A stretch of DNA of 45,625 nt from Mycoemilia scoparia (lineage: Eukaryota > Kickxellomycota > Kickxellomycetes > Kickxellales > Kickxellaceae): assembly GCA_027575805.1 (NCBI GenBank), contig JANBPU010000127.1:1-45625 (forward strand). Direction: 5' to 3'. This document shows, piece after piece, positions 32,221 through 45,193 of the stretch (positions within the stretch are counted from its first letter, which is position 1; each line of letters starts with the position of its first letter). The position numbers and the translations under genes are program-made. The notes beneath the pieces were generated by a model, which was not told the origin of the DNA, searched no databases, and was given only the letters and a program-made list of their open reading frames with translations.

Positions 32221-33741
32221 CTAATCACTTTCACTGTTATCACTGCTGCTGCTGCTGCTACTGCTATCGATGAGGGAAGCATCATGATTTTTTCGAAGTT
32301 TTTCGATCACTAAATGATAACCAAAATAACAAAAAGACTTTAGTCTAAACAATAGCCTTCTTTCTCACTATTCACATACACTAGCAACACCTACATTTTT
32401 CTTGAACTTTAGCCTCATATTCCAAAAGCTCGCCATCATCTCCATCCTCATCCTGATATCCGTAATATGCTGCATCCACACTCTTGTACAATTCAAAACG
32501 TGTTTTTTCCACCGACTCGGTAGCTGCCACACCCACCCACACACAAAAAACAATTATCATTACACCATAAAATACATATATTAATTAATTCTTATATCTC
32601 TTTTGTTTGGCCAATAGTCTCTTCTTCTTTTCAACTGACTAGAGTGCGTGTAAAACTCCTTACCTTCCTGTTCAAACAATTCTCTGACTTCTGGAAGATC
32701 TTTTGCTCGACCAAAGTACCTACACGTAAAAGTACATAGTGCAGACATTCATGCAGCATATTTAATTAAATATACAGACAATATGATCCAAGCCTCTGGA
32801 AATCATTCATAGATTCATAAATTCTTGGCTTCCTTCTTTCTTTCCCTGATTCTGAGTTGATGCTGGAAGAGAGGTCATAAAGTTCATTATTGAACTTTTC
32901 CCAGGTTTTCAACAAATGGTACTAGTGGTACTTACTTGTATCCTCGGTTGTTTGGTAACTCTTTGCCTTCGTGGTCCAACATCTTTGGTCCAATTTTCTA
33001 TATTGTTATCGTTATTGCGTCATTAAATATTTTTGAAGAGTTAAAAATCTCTCTCTCTCTCCCCCTTCCATCCACCAGATAAGAAAAATAATTCTTTTGA
33101 AACTACTTACTCTATAATCTGGTCCTCCTAGCTTTTTGATCTGATTCTCCCAATGTCCCTTTTCCCTCAAATATTTATTGATCTCATCGTTTATGTCACG
33201 AATCTGTGTTTCTGTTAAACTCTCTACATCCATAAATAAATATTTTAGTAAGTAACTAGCTAGAGAAATTTGGAGATATATATATATATTATTGAGGACT
33301 TGCCATCATAAATTCGAGATACGCCTCTTGCAACATCTCTAATAACTTGTTGTCGCCATTTCTCAGCTTCGGGGAGCGACTTTACTTCAGATGCCAAGTA
33401 TGGTCGTTTTTCTTTAGGCTTTTTTAGTCCAAGTTCTATGGCTTGAGTTTCACGGAATCGATACAGCATCGATCTAATAATTCGATGGCAATTTCAGTAT
33501 AAATGTTCATATACAACTGTTATTAACCTTGGTATGTTTATTTATGTGTAGCTGTGTTGGATAAATGACGATAGTGATAATACTTGCTGTGCTTTTTCTT
33601 GATTACGTGCCTACATGTATATATTTTTTCAAGTTAATTGTTGTATTAATAAAATAAAATAATAATATTTGGAGAATTCAATTTTGTTTATGCTAGGATG
33701 TTTTAGTAGATGATAAAATAAGTTTGCTTTTTGTTTACCAT
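32221..33741 (-). CDS. ISY1: Pre-mRNA-splicing factor ISY1, eight exons
   Basis: Component of the Prp19-associated (NTC) complex in the catalytic spliceosome. Exons: 33739-33741, 33588-33610, 33304-33473, 33111-33223, 32936-32997, 32664-32719, 32395-32523, 32221-32309; 645 nt, 214 residues, all junctions in phase. The product reads MARNQEKAQSMLYRFRETQ, then REKGHWENQIKKLGGPDY, then NNRGYKYFGRAKDLPEVREL, and RFELYKSVDAAYYGYQDEDG, all ISY1 hallmarks. It ends in a Ser run and SDNSESD. Exon 1 is only the ATG (AAAATG/GTAAAC), because the codon before GCA-CGT is an acceptor TAG. Introns 2 (33474-33587) and 3 (33224-33303) start with GCAAGT instead of GT. The family is usually 230-290 residues, so this is a compact member. 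Confidence 0.93.
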
Positions 33742-34173
33742 TTTGTCTTTTGTATGCTATTATGATGATATACTCTGTAGTTATGGCCTTGTTTATAAAA
33801 ATTGAGCCAACAAATATTATACCCTTGATTTCCTACTATCATTTTCAGTTTATATTTCATTATTAACTTTGTTTAATGTTAAAAAAATTATATCAACTGC
33901 CGTTATGGGTTTTGAATTTTCATTTTCAATTTCTATGAGATTTTCTCAACTTTCATACATCTAGTCATTGCTATTACTATTAAATCCAAGAAAGAAAGAA
34001 ACGTTAATGCACAAATCTCCCTACTTTTATTTTATTCTTTTAAGAGGCAATAATTTTATAAAAATCGCACATAAAACAAGAAATAAATCACCAATTATTC
34101 AGTCAAAAAAGAAAACTAGATGTATTTTACCCACAAAGGATTTCATTTCACCACCCTTTTCTCAATCTTTAAT
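33742..34173. other. Spacer between TRM61 3' end and ISY1 start
   Basis: AT-rich, with runs of T and A. No gene, repeat or RNA recognised. Confidence 0.45.
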
Positions 34174-35920
<1,747 letters not shown>

Positions 35921-37454
35921 TGTTTTTGGATTTAGTTTGAGTAAGTAATATATCAAATAAACTTTTTGTAGCCCCAATATTTTCCTTTATAAATTTTTGC
36001 TGATGATGATGATGATGGGTTATATCTCAATCTATTGTTTATGATTATGGGCTACATGAAAATTTTCAATTAAACGCACAATGTGATGTAGATGTTTTTA
36101 TTAAAGATCAGCTTGCAGTAGTAATAGCGACTATGTTTCTTCCACACAAAGAATACAAATGGATTTATGACACCATAATCAATAGGAATATACAAATAAT
36201 CACACAAACTTTGCAATAAAAGCTTGACTATGATATTTTATAAGTTAGATTTAATAACGCTGACCCCATTCAGTTAGTACACCTTTCATAGAGCATCTAC
36301 CCTAGTTAATGCTAAAGACAGAGTGTTAAGATTTACTTTTGTCATTATATCCGAACCTCGAAAAGTAAACATAATAGATGAAGCTAGAATGTCTTGTGGT
36401 TGTTGTTATATAAGGCCTTGCATTCCACAAAAGGCTCAGTACTTTTGTTATTTCATCCTCCTTTGTGACTGTTTCTATCGCTTCCATGCGGGCCATATAT
36501 TTTGGCAACCATTCGTTAAGCTACACAACATCAGGCTCTAGAATTTTGGGCTGTTTCTGTTGTGGTGCTTTGCTGGCCTCTCCAGTTAGCTCTTTTTTAT
36601 TTTCACCAGTTTTGTTGACAACTTATTCAAAGCTTTCTGGCCGGCTAATGTAACTAACGTTATTCTTTATATTGAGTTATTTAATATGAGTTTTCCTTAT
36701 AATGAAGTGATTGTTACCAAGATTGGGGGGATGTAAAGCAATAGTAACATTAATAATAATATATAATTGGCACTATAAACAATGGCCTACAAGCCATAAT
36801 ATTATTGGATTTGTCATGTCTTTTCGGGCTTATGAACTACCTAATAGTTCAAAACATTCTGTATCTATAGAATTGGAATTGCTTTTGTACATAAAGTGTT
36901 ATACTTATGAGTCTATAGTATACCAAAACTATGACAAATGAACAGTCTCTATCAGACAGAAACATGCTGATTGGAATGATGATGTGACTCTGAGAGAAAA
37001 AGTATAGGCCTATCTAATTAACTAGCTCTGTGCCAAAGAGCCAACAAACCAAAGAATTCTACCATAATACAGCCAGTAATTTAATCATATCAATAATAAT
37101 TTTGATCTATCGCAAACCACATAAACAAGGCTTATGAAATCAAACTAATTCAGATACAAAAAGTTGGCTTGACTGTTATAAGTAACCCAGTTTTTTCAAT
37201 TATTTGCTGGTGGTTCTAGAAACAACTTTTAAAGATAGATAGATAGATCTCTATCAGAAAAGAAGGATATTTCGATTGATCTGCTACTGGTGTGGTTTTA
37301 TATCATTCTTTTTGTTTCTTATTGTTATATATACATATATTTAAGCATTTTATTGTATTTGCATTATTACTGGCTCTAAAGATTTTGAGATTAGTTGTCA
37401 ATTCGCACACCCTCTCCCTTAAATTCATACGCATTCACACACAAAAGATAGAAA
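35921..37454. other. Divergent spacer between TRM61 and PAM16
   Basis: 1.5 kb without an intact gene. It contains a GATGAT run (36000-36017), a coding-like remnant (see 36395-36630) and, close to PAM16, pyrimidine-rich sequence with CACACCCTCTCCC. Confidence 0.45.
36395..36630 (-). pseudogene. Short coding remnant, family unknown
   Basis: On the minus strand one frame reads NKTGENKKELTGEASKAPQQ, then KQPKILEPDVV, a TAG stop, LNEWLPKYMARMEAIE, then TVTKEDEITKVLSLLWNARP. The amphipathic, charged composition looks like real protein, and the frame is intact apart from one stop. There is no start codon or convincing splice site. Probably a pseudogene fragment; an undetected exon is possible. Confidence 0.35.
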
Positions 37455-38153
37455 ATGTCGGCGCCAAGAGCTATCATACAAATGGTCATTACAGGCACCC
37501 GAATCCTGGGCCGTGCATTTGCTGATGCATATAAACAAGCAGCAGCCAGTAAGTCCAAAAATTTAATTCTTTAGAATGAAGGGATTTATGAGAAAGAATT
37601 GCGCTAATAGGTTTATTCCATTAATAATAATGTATAGATTCGGCGGCAGCTAGAGCAGCAGCTGGTGGCAGTGGAGGACCTGATGCATCAGCATTAGCAT
37701 CCGGGGACGAGTTGACGAAAAGGTCTGGAATAACGCTTGAAGAGTCTACAAAGATCCTGAATATTGATGATATACATAACGCTGAAGAATTCGCCAAGGT
37801 AAATAAATATCTAAAATACAGTGACTATGCGTTATAGTCATCTATAGCTGGGTATAGATATAGAAAAAGTTGTGTGGGTAACTAATAAATGTATAATATA
37901 TAATATGCTATTGTAGAAATATGAACATTTATATAAAGCCAATGATCCAGCAGAGGGCGGTTCGCATTATTTGGTTTCCAAGGTAGTTCGTGCTCGGGAA
38001 CGTATTGAAATGGAGTTGGCCCAGATTAAAATGATTGCTAAACAGGCAGCTGAGGAAGAGAAGGCTGCTGCTTTTGGACGGTCGGAGGCTGGTGGTGGTG
38101 ATGGTCCCAAGGATAAGACAGGTGGCAACAGCGGATCAGCACCAAACCCATAG
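37455..38153 (+). CDS. PAM16: Mitochondrial import motor subunit PAM16/TIM16, three exons
   Basis: Inner-membrane J-like protein that binds and restrains PAM18 at the TIM23 import motor. Exons 37455-37548, 37638-37798, 37917-38153 (donors GTAAGT and GTAAAT, acceptors TATAG and TGTAG); 163 residues. The N-terminus [20 protein letters not shown] then [11 protein letters not shown] is the family's hydrophobic targeting/anchor segment. The degenerate J domain (about 68-120) includes [32 protein letters not shown] and [14 protein letters not shown]. The HPD of true J proteins is replaced by NDP, as expected for PAM16. A Gly/Ala/Ser linker (about 33-55) and a Gly-rich tail are longer than in yeast. 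A MITE begins 12 bp after the stop. Confidence 0.95.
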
Positions 38154-38165
38154 AAACAAAAGGCC

Positions 38166-38258
38166 ATATGGGTAGTTATTTTTGAAGGGCTATAGAGTCG
38201 CACATTTGGCTGGGATTGCCCCTATCAACATACACCCTTCAAAAATTATGATCCATAT
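38166..38258. mobile_element. MITE family A copy just after PAM16
   Basis: 93 bp, inverted relative to most copies: it starts ATATGGGTAGTTATTTTTGA and ends TTCAAAAATTATGATCCATA plus T. It lies 12 bp beyond the stop, so probably in the 3' UTR. Confidence 0.9.
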
Positions 38259-38410
38259 CTAAAAGAGAACTTATGATCCCAGACAAAACTAGAATAAAGG
38301 AGAGATTTTTTGGTGTTGGTATATTTGATTTTATTTTTTATATCTAATAATGAAAGCATTGTTGTAAACAATTCATTTTTTATAATGTGGTGTGAATATA
38401 AAGAGATGAG

Positions 38411-38515
38411 ATGGCTTTATTTCATAAGGCCTTAGGCAAAGTTGGTCCTCAGGAGTAGTTGCATATGGAAGGGCTCATCTCTGCCTGCCATTGATTCTAT
38501 CACTAATGAAATCTT
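38411..38515. mobile_element. MITE family B copy, degenerate
   Basis: Core AAGGCCTTAGGCAAAGTTGG, CAGGAGTAGTTGCATATGGA, CTCTGCCTGCCATTGATTCT, CTAATGAAATC. It is shortened in the middle (the GGGCCAAAAT segment is missing) and the ends are weak. Confidence 0.65.
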
Positions 38516-38814
38516 TCCATTTATTTAAAAAAGGAATTGGCTTTGAAAATATCACTAGTGTTTCAAGGGATGTCAACTTTGCTTTCATTCTTGATTGAAA
38601 TGTTATAGTATATCATTCAAAGGAAACATTAATACTACTATCACTGCTGCAATTACATATTTAGAGGGATATAAAAAGATTCGCACTGCATTCTGTAAAG
38701 TAAATCAGCTTGCTTTGTAAACATTTAGAGAGAGAGAGAGAGAGCAAGATTTTTACAAATAAAAGAAGCAGTCTCTTTTCCCATAAATTCCTGTGGGGTT
38801 CTACTAGCCTTGGC

Positions 38815-39058
38815 GCATAGAAAAGCTAATGAAAATCATCAAGCAACCTTATCTTCTGTTTTGAGTATGGTTTTTAGCCACAATTTTGAGGCCATGCTTT
38901 CTTAAACAAAGGCAAGTGGCTAAACTATTTGGGAAAGAGAGGAAAGAGATAACGATGGAGATGCAGACTGTGTTGAGTCTAATGTTCAACTGAAGGGTTT
39001 CTGGATGAAGCCTACTTGTGGTGGCGCTATTCAATCAGTAGTCCCTGTAAGTGAGTGA
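38815..39058 (+). pseudogene. Possible coding remnant
   Basis: One plus-strand frame reads ANENHQATLSSVLSMVFSHN and FEAMLS, has two stops, then gives WEREERDNDGDADCVESNVQ and LKGFWMKPTCGGAIQSVVPV. The second half looks protein-like. There is no recognised family and no start codon. Weak call. Confidence 0.25.
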
Positions 39059-39136
39059 GCAGGCAATAAGATGATAGAAGCTCTAATGCATAGTCATTTG
39101 GAAGAAGTTATTGGGTTTGAATTATACAGGTGGTTA

Positions 39137-39258
39137 ATATGGGTAGTTATTTCTGAAGGGCTAAACTAGTATTATCAATGAAAATATATGAAGGCCAGTA
39201 TTCAAGTTGAAACTGGCCTACTAGTAAAACTTAGCCCTTCAAAAATAATCGCTCATAT
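39137..39258. mobile_element. MITE family C copy 2
   Basis: 122 bp from ATATGGGTAGTTATTTCTGA to CCCTTCAAAAATAATCGCTC plus ATAT. The internal palindrome is GGCCAGT - ATTCAAGTTGAA - ACTGGCC. Confidence 0.85.
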
Positions 39259-39321
39259 GCCATTTCATAAAGAAAGGGGGGGGGAGTGACTAGTCCTTAT
39301 CTCTACTTTTTAATAGAGCAA

Positions 39322-39460
39322 ATGGCCAAAGCTATCAGGGCCTTAGGCAAAATGGGTCTTCAGGAGTGGTTGCATATGAAATGGCTGATGATTGGGGCAA
39401 AGCCCGAGGGCCCATTTCTGCCTACTACCATAGATTCGATTTCAAGTCAAATCTTACGAC
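39322..39460. mobile_element. MITE family B copy
   Basis: AATGGCCAAAGCTATCAGGG, then CTTAGGCAAAATGGGTCTTC, GGAGTGGTTGCATATGAAAT, GGCCCATTTCTGCCTAC, ATAGATTCGAT. It is nearly identical to the copy at 44451 over its first 80 bp, so both may stem from the same recent subfamily. Confidence 0.85.
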
Positions 39461-39862
39461 ATGCCTGTCCAATAATAATAATAATAGAGATAGCATGCAT
39501 ACACCAACCATCCCTACAAAGCAAAGACGCTCCTTATCTCTAGCAGCAGACACACGACCAACAGCTCTTTGGCCATTGTAGTAACAGTGGCTGTGCTTAG
39601 TGTGTGTGTGGGCTGCTGATAAGGAATAATATGTGTGATATGCATAGGGTGTGCGAAAAGAGGGAGATCCGAATCCAACTGTCTGATCACACCATACCCT
39701 CTTCACTATCACGTCTTTTCAGACCTGGCTGGCTGAATAGATAAAGTTGTTGTTGTGGCCATCTTATCTGTCTGCCAAATGCGTTCAATAGATTTCCAAT
39801 AATTATTATGTACGCAGCTGTATCATAATACCCAAACGCATTAAAACCAGTTTAACATATCC

Positions 39863-39981
39863 AAATGGATCATAATCTTTGAAGAGTGAATTTTGGTGAC
39901 TGGTGATTATAGGGGAATCACAGCCAAACGGGTGTCCAGTTTTACTAGTGAACTTTCACCCTTCAAAAATTATTGCCCAAA
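39863..39981. mobile_element. MITE family A copy, degenerate ends
   Basis: AAATGGATCATAATCTTTGA at the left and CACCCTTCAAAAATTATTGC at the right. It has the internal GGTGTCCAGTTTTACTAGTG shared with the copy at 44939 (also CCAGTTTTACTAGT). Confidence 0.8.
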
Positions 39982-41079
39982 TTACAGCTAATGTGATGTG
40001 ACTTGCAATGCTACAAGAGAAAAGAAACTTAAATCATCAAGATAAAGAATTTGTATAGATTCCAGGAAGTATTGCAAGCCGCAAGAACCATTCCTATTGG
40101 CTAGCTGTTATCTATCACAGCCACCACTGAGCGTTTTGTAATAAATCTGAAAAAATAAAGGCACAGGGGGATTTTAAAAGCCATGTGTGTTTAGAAAGGC
40201 AATTTGGGACTATCAGGTTGTGAAAGTGGTTGGGCACCATATGGGATAATTTGTCCTCAAGGGGAAAAAATAAGCGCCCCAGTCGCTTGTACTCCACAAT
40301 GGCTTTACAGAATCCCCCGTCACACAACCAGTTGCATACGGGGTGGGAGAGTAGGTGCGGTTGGATCCGATAGTTTTGGATTGGCTGCTTATCACACTTA
40401 CACACACACGCAGGCATATATGGTGTTGTTTGGAGATAATGCCTGCCAGGTAAACTTATCTTAACATACAAACGCTTTGGTATTTCCCAAATATCCATAT
40501 ACTCAGTCTGTAAATTGTATGCGTGGTCGGTGACGACTCTTATAAAGAGCCGCTGTTATGGTCTTTGTCTTTTTTACCAAAGGTAATCGTTATCATCATA
40601 GAGATTATTATATCCACCAATACTTTAAATAATCCCCCTATTTATCCGTCATCATTATTGTTTACAGATCTTTTTGCCTTGGCCCTTTCGTCATCACCTG
40701 TTGTAAACATCATAAATATCTCCTTCTACTAGCATTTTTTAATACGCTCTCACGCGGAGATACGCTGTTTTAATCTCCATAATCACCTCTGTGACTTTGG
40801 TACCAATAAAAAGGCATACAACGCATATATCTATAACCAACTGAAACCACTCTATTGCTCCTTGTAAGTGTAAATTGGACTCTAACATAAAAGCATTCAT
40901 CTCTGCTTTCTCTTTCTTGTTTATTTTTTCTTACTTTATTTATTCCTTTATAGACCACCACATCTCTCTTTTGATCTTTCTATTTATTACCCGACACTTT
41001 TGTATTACTATACTGTCCATACATCGGTAATTTATAAATACGTGCTACTAAGCCTATAATAGACGTACTAGAAATAGTT

Positions 41080-44000
41080 ATGCCCGTTTCGATGTCTACT
41101 TCAGCCAACAACCATCACGATGATATCCCTGTTAATGGCAACACACCAACTGCCGAAGCCAATATTACCAAGACTACAGGTGCCAGCGTAATTGCCCGTT
41201 CTCTGAAACTTCAAGGCGTTACCGTTGTATTCGGTATTGTTGGTATTCCCGTAGTTGAAGTAAGTTTTAATAAATGGATTTATCCACCACTAACATTACA
41301 ATTACAGTTAATCCACAAACTATTATTACTGTTGTTGCTACTAATGGCATGAAATACGCTCCTAACTGATGTTGTTGTTGTTGTTGTTGTTGTTGTCCCT
41401 TCATTTATAATGATGTACCGATCATATATGTATTCATGGATTACCAAATATGGTTATACTAATCTATTTGTGCGCTTATCTCTGTTTCCCATATCTTTTC
41501 AAAGGTGGCGGAGGCTTGTATGGAAGAAGGTATTCAATTTGTTGGTTTCCGTAATGAGCAATCTGCTAGTTATGCTGCTTCAGCATGGGGTAATTATCGA
41601 TATTCATTTCTTATCTTTGCGTAACTCAAACTCTGTTTTTGGAAATTTTCTTTTTAACAAATGTCTTGTTTTTTTTGGTGGGCGCATTTATATCTGAATA
41701 GGCTATTTGAGTGGAAGACCCGGTGTTTGTCTTGTTGTTTCTGGCCCTGGTGTTGTGCATGGTAAGCAAATAAGAAATTTCTGTGTTGAGCCATTCATTA
41801 TGTGTATGGCTTTTGATTTTTATCTCTTTCTGTGTGTTTGAATAGCTTTGGCTGGGATCGTGAATGCTCAGGTCAACAACTGGCCAATTCTGGTAATCGG
41901 TGGCTCCTGCGAATCCTTCTTGGTAAGCATCGCCCGTCGCCTACTTTCTTTCAGAAAGCCATTTCCTTATAAATATTATATATATTTTTGTGAAGACAAA
42001 TATTATGGCAAGTTCTCCATCAAAGGGGAACAGACTGGTGCCCTCATGCATTCCATGCAAATCAGTCCATAAATCTTGCATTCTAGCTAGAGTCTGAGTG
42101 ATAATTGGTTATTATCCAAGGGAATATCCTAGTACCAACCTTTTATAGGATGCTCTTATATGTTAATGTTTATTTGCAATTCTATAATAGGAAGGTGCTG
42201 GTGCATTCCAAGAACTAAACCAAGTAGAATTGTGTCGCCCATATACCAAGTAAGTAACAGTTTTGCGCTAAATCCTTAAATTCATTGTATTTTTTGACTG
42301 GTAAATTGCATATTACAACAGTTGTACCCAATGTCTACTTCTTTTTTAATATTACAGATTCTCCGCTCGTCCACCTACCATTAAGCACATTCCATCATTT
42401 ATTGAAAAGGGCTTCCGATCCACGGCAACTGGCAGGCCCGGTCCTGCATATTTGGACTTTGTAAGTTCGATTAGCTACCAAACAAACAAGATCATTATAA
42501 CAAGTGCCTACAACAGTGTTTATGCGTTTATATAGCCAGCAAACATTATTCAAGGAACAGTCGATGAAGATCTCGACGTTTCCAAGCACACTTCCTTCTG
42601 GAAACCATCGTTCTATCAGGCCGACCCACATGATATTTTCAATGCCGCAAGGCTGATCTCGGAAGCAAAAAGGCCACTGGCAATTATTGGAAAGGGGTAT
42701 GTCGTCACCAAAAGCACAATTATTTATATGATGGCTACATATACAATAACCAGCGCAAATTAACGGAGATACACATACGAAACAACTAAAAAATATTTAT
42801 ATAAGACTGATATTCAAACTACAACATTATCCGATTTCATTGTTATTTATAGTGCTTCATACTCACGCGGTGAAAATGAGATCCGCAAGTTCATTGAGCA
42901 GTATAAGATTCCGTTCTTGCCCACCCCTATGGTAAGTCTTTCTTATTTTATATTATATGTACTTGACAATGCAGATATATGAAAAGATTTCACTAGTGAT
43001 CGAGTCTGGGGTTGGCAGAAATGGGTCCTCATTTTTTTGACTCAGTCATCAGCCGTTTTATATGCAACTACGCCTGAGGACCCGTTTTGCTTAAAGCCTT
43101 ATACACTTTGGCCATATTGATGTTATTTTTCATATGTTATCCTCAAGCCAGGTCTGTTATTAATACATATGCGAATGTATATTGTAAAATGTGTATAGGG
43201 TAAGGGTGTAGTTCCAGATTCACACCCACTATGCGTTGCTGCTGCTAGATCGATGGCTTTGGCACAGTCTGATGTCATTATCTTGCTGGGTGCTCGGTAA
43301 GTTTTGTTTATATAAATAACAATACCGACTATTGTCCATTTTTCCATGGGTGTAGTGCTCAGGAGCTCTAACTCATGTCTGCTTCTTAAATAGAGTAAAC
43401 TGGATTCTACACTTTGGCCTCCGATTCGATAGCGAGGCCAAAGTTATTCAGGTTGATGTGGCTGGCGAAGAAATTGGGACCAACAGACATGTGGACGTTC
43501 CACTTATAGGGCACCTTCCATTGGTAGTTCAGCAGCTCCTCAGCACACCAGAAGCCGAAGCCACTAGCCCCCAGGTTATTGAAGAGCGGGATCAGTTTGT
43601 CAAGAAGCTGGGTGCCAAAATCAAGACCAACATTGACAAATTGGCGGTCAAATTTACCAGCCAAGCCCTCCCCATGACGTACCATAGAGCATTTGCCGAG
43701 ATTCGCAGTAGACTTCCAGAAGACAATAGCACAGTCGTTGTCAGTGAGGGTGCAAACACTATGGACATTGCTCGCAGCGTATTTGACTTTGATCTTCCCC
43801 GCCAGAGACTTGATGCAGGAACCTTCGCGACCATGGGTGTTGGCTTAGGCTTTGCCATCGCAGCACAGATTTATTATGGCCAGTCCAAGCGTGTGATTGG
43901 TATTGTCGGCGACTCGGCATTTGGATTCAGTGCACTTGAACTTGAGACAGCAGCCAGGGCCAAGCTTCCGCTCATTATGATCATCATTAACAACAACGGA

Positions 44001-44699
44001 ATTTATCACGGTCTGGATGAGAACCAGTACCAAGCACTTGCCAGTGATCGCAAATTGCCATCAACTGCACTACTTCCAGACGTACGATATGAAATGATTG
44101 CTGAGGCAGTGGGTGGCGTTGGTTACTTGGTTCGTACACCTGAGGATTTGGCCGGCGCATTCGAGGCATCCTTGAAAGAAACCGAAAAGATCTCTGTAAT
44201 CAACTGTCTTATTCAGCCAGGCGGTCCCCAGAAATTGGTAAGTGTCAATTGTTGAATTGCTATTCCTTCTACAGTCAGCGCTGTGCACCGCCACATTGGC
44301 ATTGCTAGTAGAAAGTAAAAAAGCAACATGCGAGGGATTATTTTTGAAGGGCTACTAATTTTTACTAGTAGGCCAGCTTCAATTTGCATACTGGCCAAGC
44401 CTTTATTATCATTGATAGTATTAATTTGGCGCTTCAAAAATAATTTCTCACATGGCCAAAGCTATCAGGGCCTTAGGCAAAATGGGTCCTCAGGAGTGGT
44501 TGCATATGATATGGCTGATGGTTGGGGCAGAGCCCCGAGTTCCCATTCTGCCTAACATAAATTCGATTACTAATGAAGTCTTGCCGTATATTTAGTAATA
44601 TCAATTGCCCAGCTGCTGTTATTTAATATGAACAGCTACTAAACAAAGAGTTTGCTTTTGTTTTGATATACGTAGGAATTCGCATGGATGTCAAAATAA
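41080..44699 (+). CDS. HACL1: 2-hydroxyacyl-CoA lyase / oxalyl-CoA decarboxylase-type ThDP enzyme, eleven exons
   Basis: ThDP/Mg-dependent cleavage of 2-hydroxyacyl-CoA (or oxalyl-CoA) to a shortened aldehyde plus formyl-CoA (or CO2). Exons: 41080-41259, 41505-41589, 41702-41761, 41846-41922, 42191-42249, 42358-42460, 42536-42696, 42853-42931, 43199-43296, 43394-44237, 44676-44699; 589 residues, all borders GT-AG and in phase. Seen: [24 protein letters not shown], activating Glu78 in [60 protein letters not shown], the ThDP motif GDSAFGFS...NNN (473-502). The last exon adds only EFAWMSK. No canonical SKL-type peroxisomal signal is present. Oxalyl-CoA decarboxylase cannot be told apart from HACL here. 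Introns 8 and 10 carry MITEs. Confidence 0.94.
41370..41396. repeat. (GTT)n microsatellite in lyase intron 1
   Basis: Nine GTT units (41371-41396) in the 245-nt first intron. Confidence 0.95.
42975..43117. mobile_element. MITE family B copy, reversed, in lyase intron 8
   Basis: Left end ATATGAAAAGATTTCACTAG, right end ACACTTTGGCCATAT. The reverse core includes GGTTGGCAGAAATGGGTCC and GAGGACCCGTTTTGCTTAAA. It fills more than half of the 267-nt intron 42932-43198. Confidence 0.85.
44326..44454. mobile_element. MITE family C copy 3 in lyase intron 10
   Basis: From ACATGCGAGGGATTATTTTTGA-type left end to CGCTTCAAAAATAATTTCTC plus ACATG. The internal palindrome GGCCAG...CTGGCC lies in the opposite orientation to copies 1 and 2. 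It directly abuts a family B element. Confidence 0.8.
44451..44590. mobile_element. MITE family B copy in lyase intron 10
   Basis: CATGGCCAAAGCTATCAGGG at the left and ACTAATGAAGTCTTGCCGTA at the right, with the family core. It begins in the last bases of the family C element, so the 438-nt intron 44238-44675 is largely made of two adjoining MITEs. Confidence 0.85.
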
Positions 44700-44850
44700 A
44701 TAGATGTGACGTAGTAGTAAATTAATATAAATACAAATCACTACTGGTTTTTTAGATTGATTATATATTATACAGAAGGTTTCTTTTTAAATGCTTCTCT
44801 TTCAAAGAAATTACACAAATTATTACAATATACACTCATGAAAGATGGGT

Positions 44851-44942
44851 ATATGGATCATAATTTTTGAAGGTGAATATTTATAGGGGGAATCACAGCC
44901 AAATGGATGACTATATAACCCTTCAAAAATAACCACCCATAT
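44851..44942. mobile_element. MITE family A, first unit of a chain
   Basis: 92 bp, ATATGGATCATAATTTTTGA to CCCTTCAAAAATAACCACCC plus ATAT. It shares its terminal ATAT with the next element. Confidence 0.9.
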
Positions 44943-45059
44943 GGGTAATAATTTTTGAAGGGTGAATTTTGGTGACCAATGATTATAGGGGCAATCATAG
45001 CCAAGCGGATGTCCAGTTTTACTAGTAAACTTTCACCCTTCAAAAATAACCACACATAT
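44939..45059. mobile_element. MITE family A, second unit of a chain
   Basis: 121 bp, ATATGGGTAATAATTTTTGA to CCCTTCAAAAATAACCACAC plus ATAT. Both its ends are shared with neighbouring elements. Confidence 0.9.
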
Positions 45060-45193
45060 GGCCAAGTTTCACACTACCTTGGGCAAAATAGGCCCCCCAG
45101 GAATTGCATATGGATTGACTCATGGCTGGGCCAAAATCCGAGGCCATATTTTTGTCTACCATAGATTCAATCACTAGTGAAACCTGACCATAT
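45056..45193. mobile_element. MITE family B, third unit of a chain
   Basis: 138 bp, ATATGGCCAAGTTTCACACT to TAGTGAAACCTGACCATAT. This copy shows the best family B terminal inverted repeat (TGGCCAAGTTTCAC / TGGTCAGGTTTCAC). Confidence 0.9.

Larger units (their letters stand above)
38259..41079. other. MITE-rich spacer between PAM16 and the ThDP lyase
   Basis: 2.8 kb holding four MITEs (listed separately), a (GA)n run (38729-38744) and a faint coding remnant at 38815-39058. No intact gene was found. The part nearest the lyase (40740-41079) is pyrimidine-rich and probably holds its promoter. Confidence 0.45.

Noticed and set aside
40195..40464. Possible additional family B MITE
   Set aside because: It shares short words (TCAGG, CATATGGG, TCCTCA) with family B, but the order and the termini do not match.
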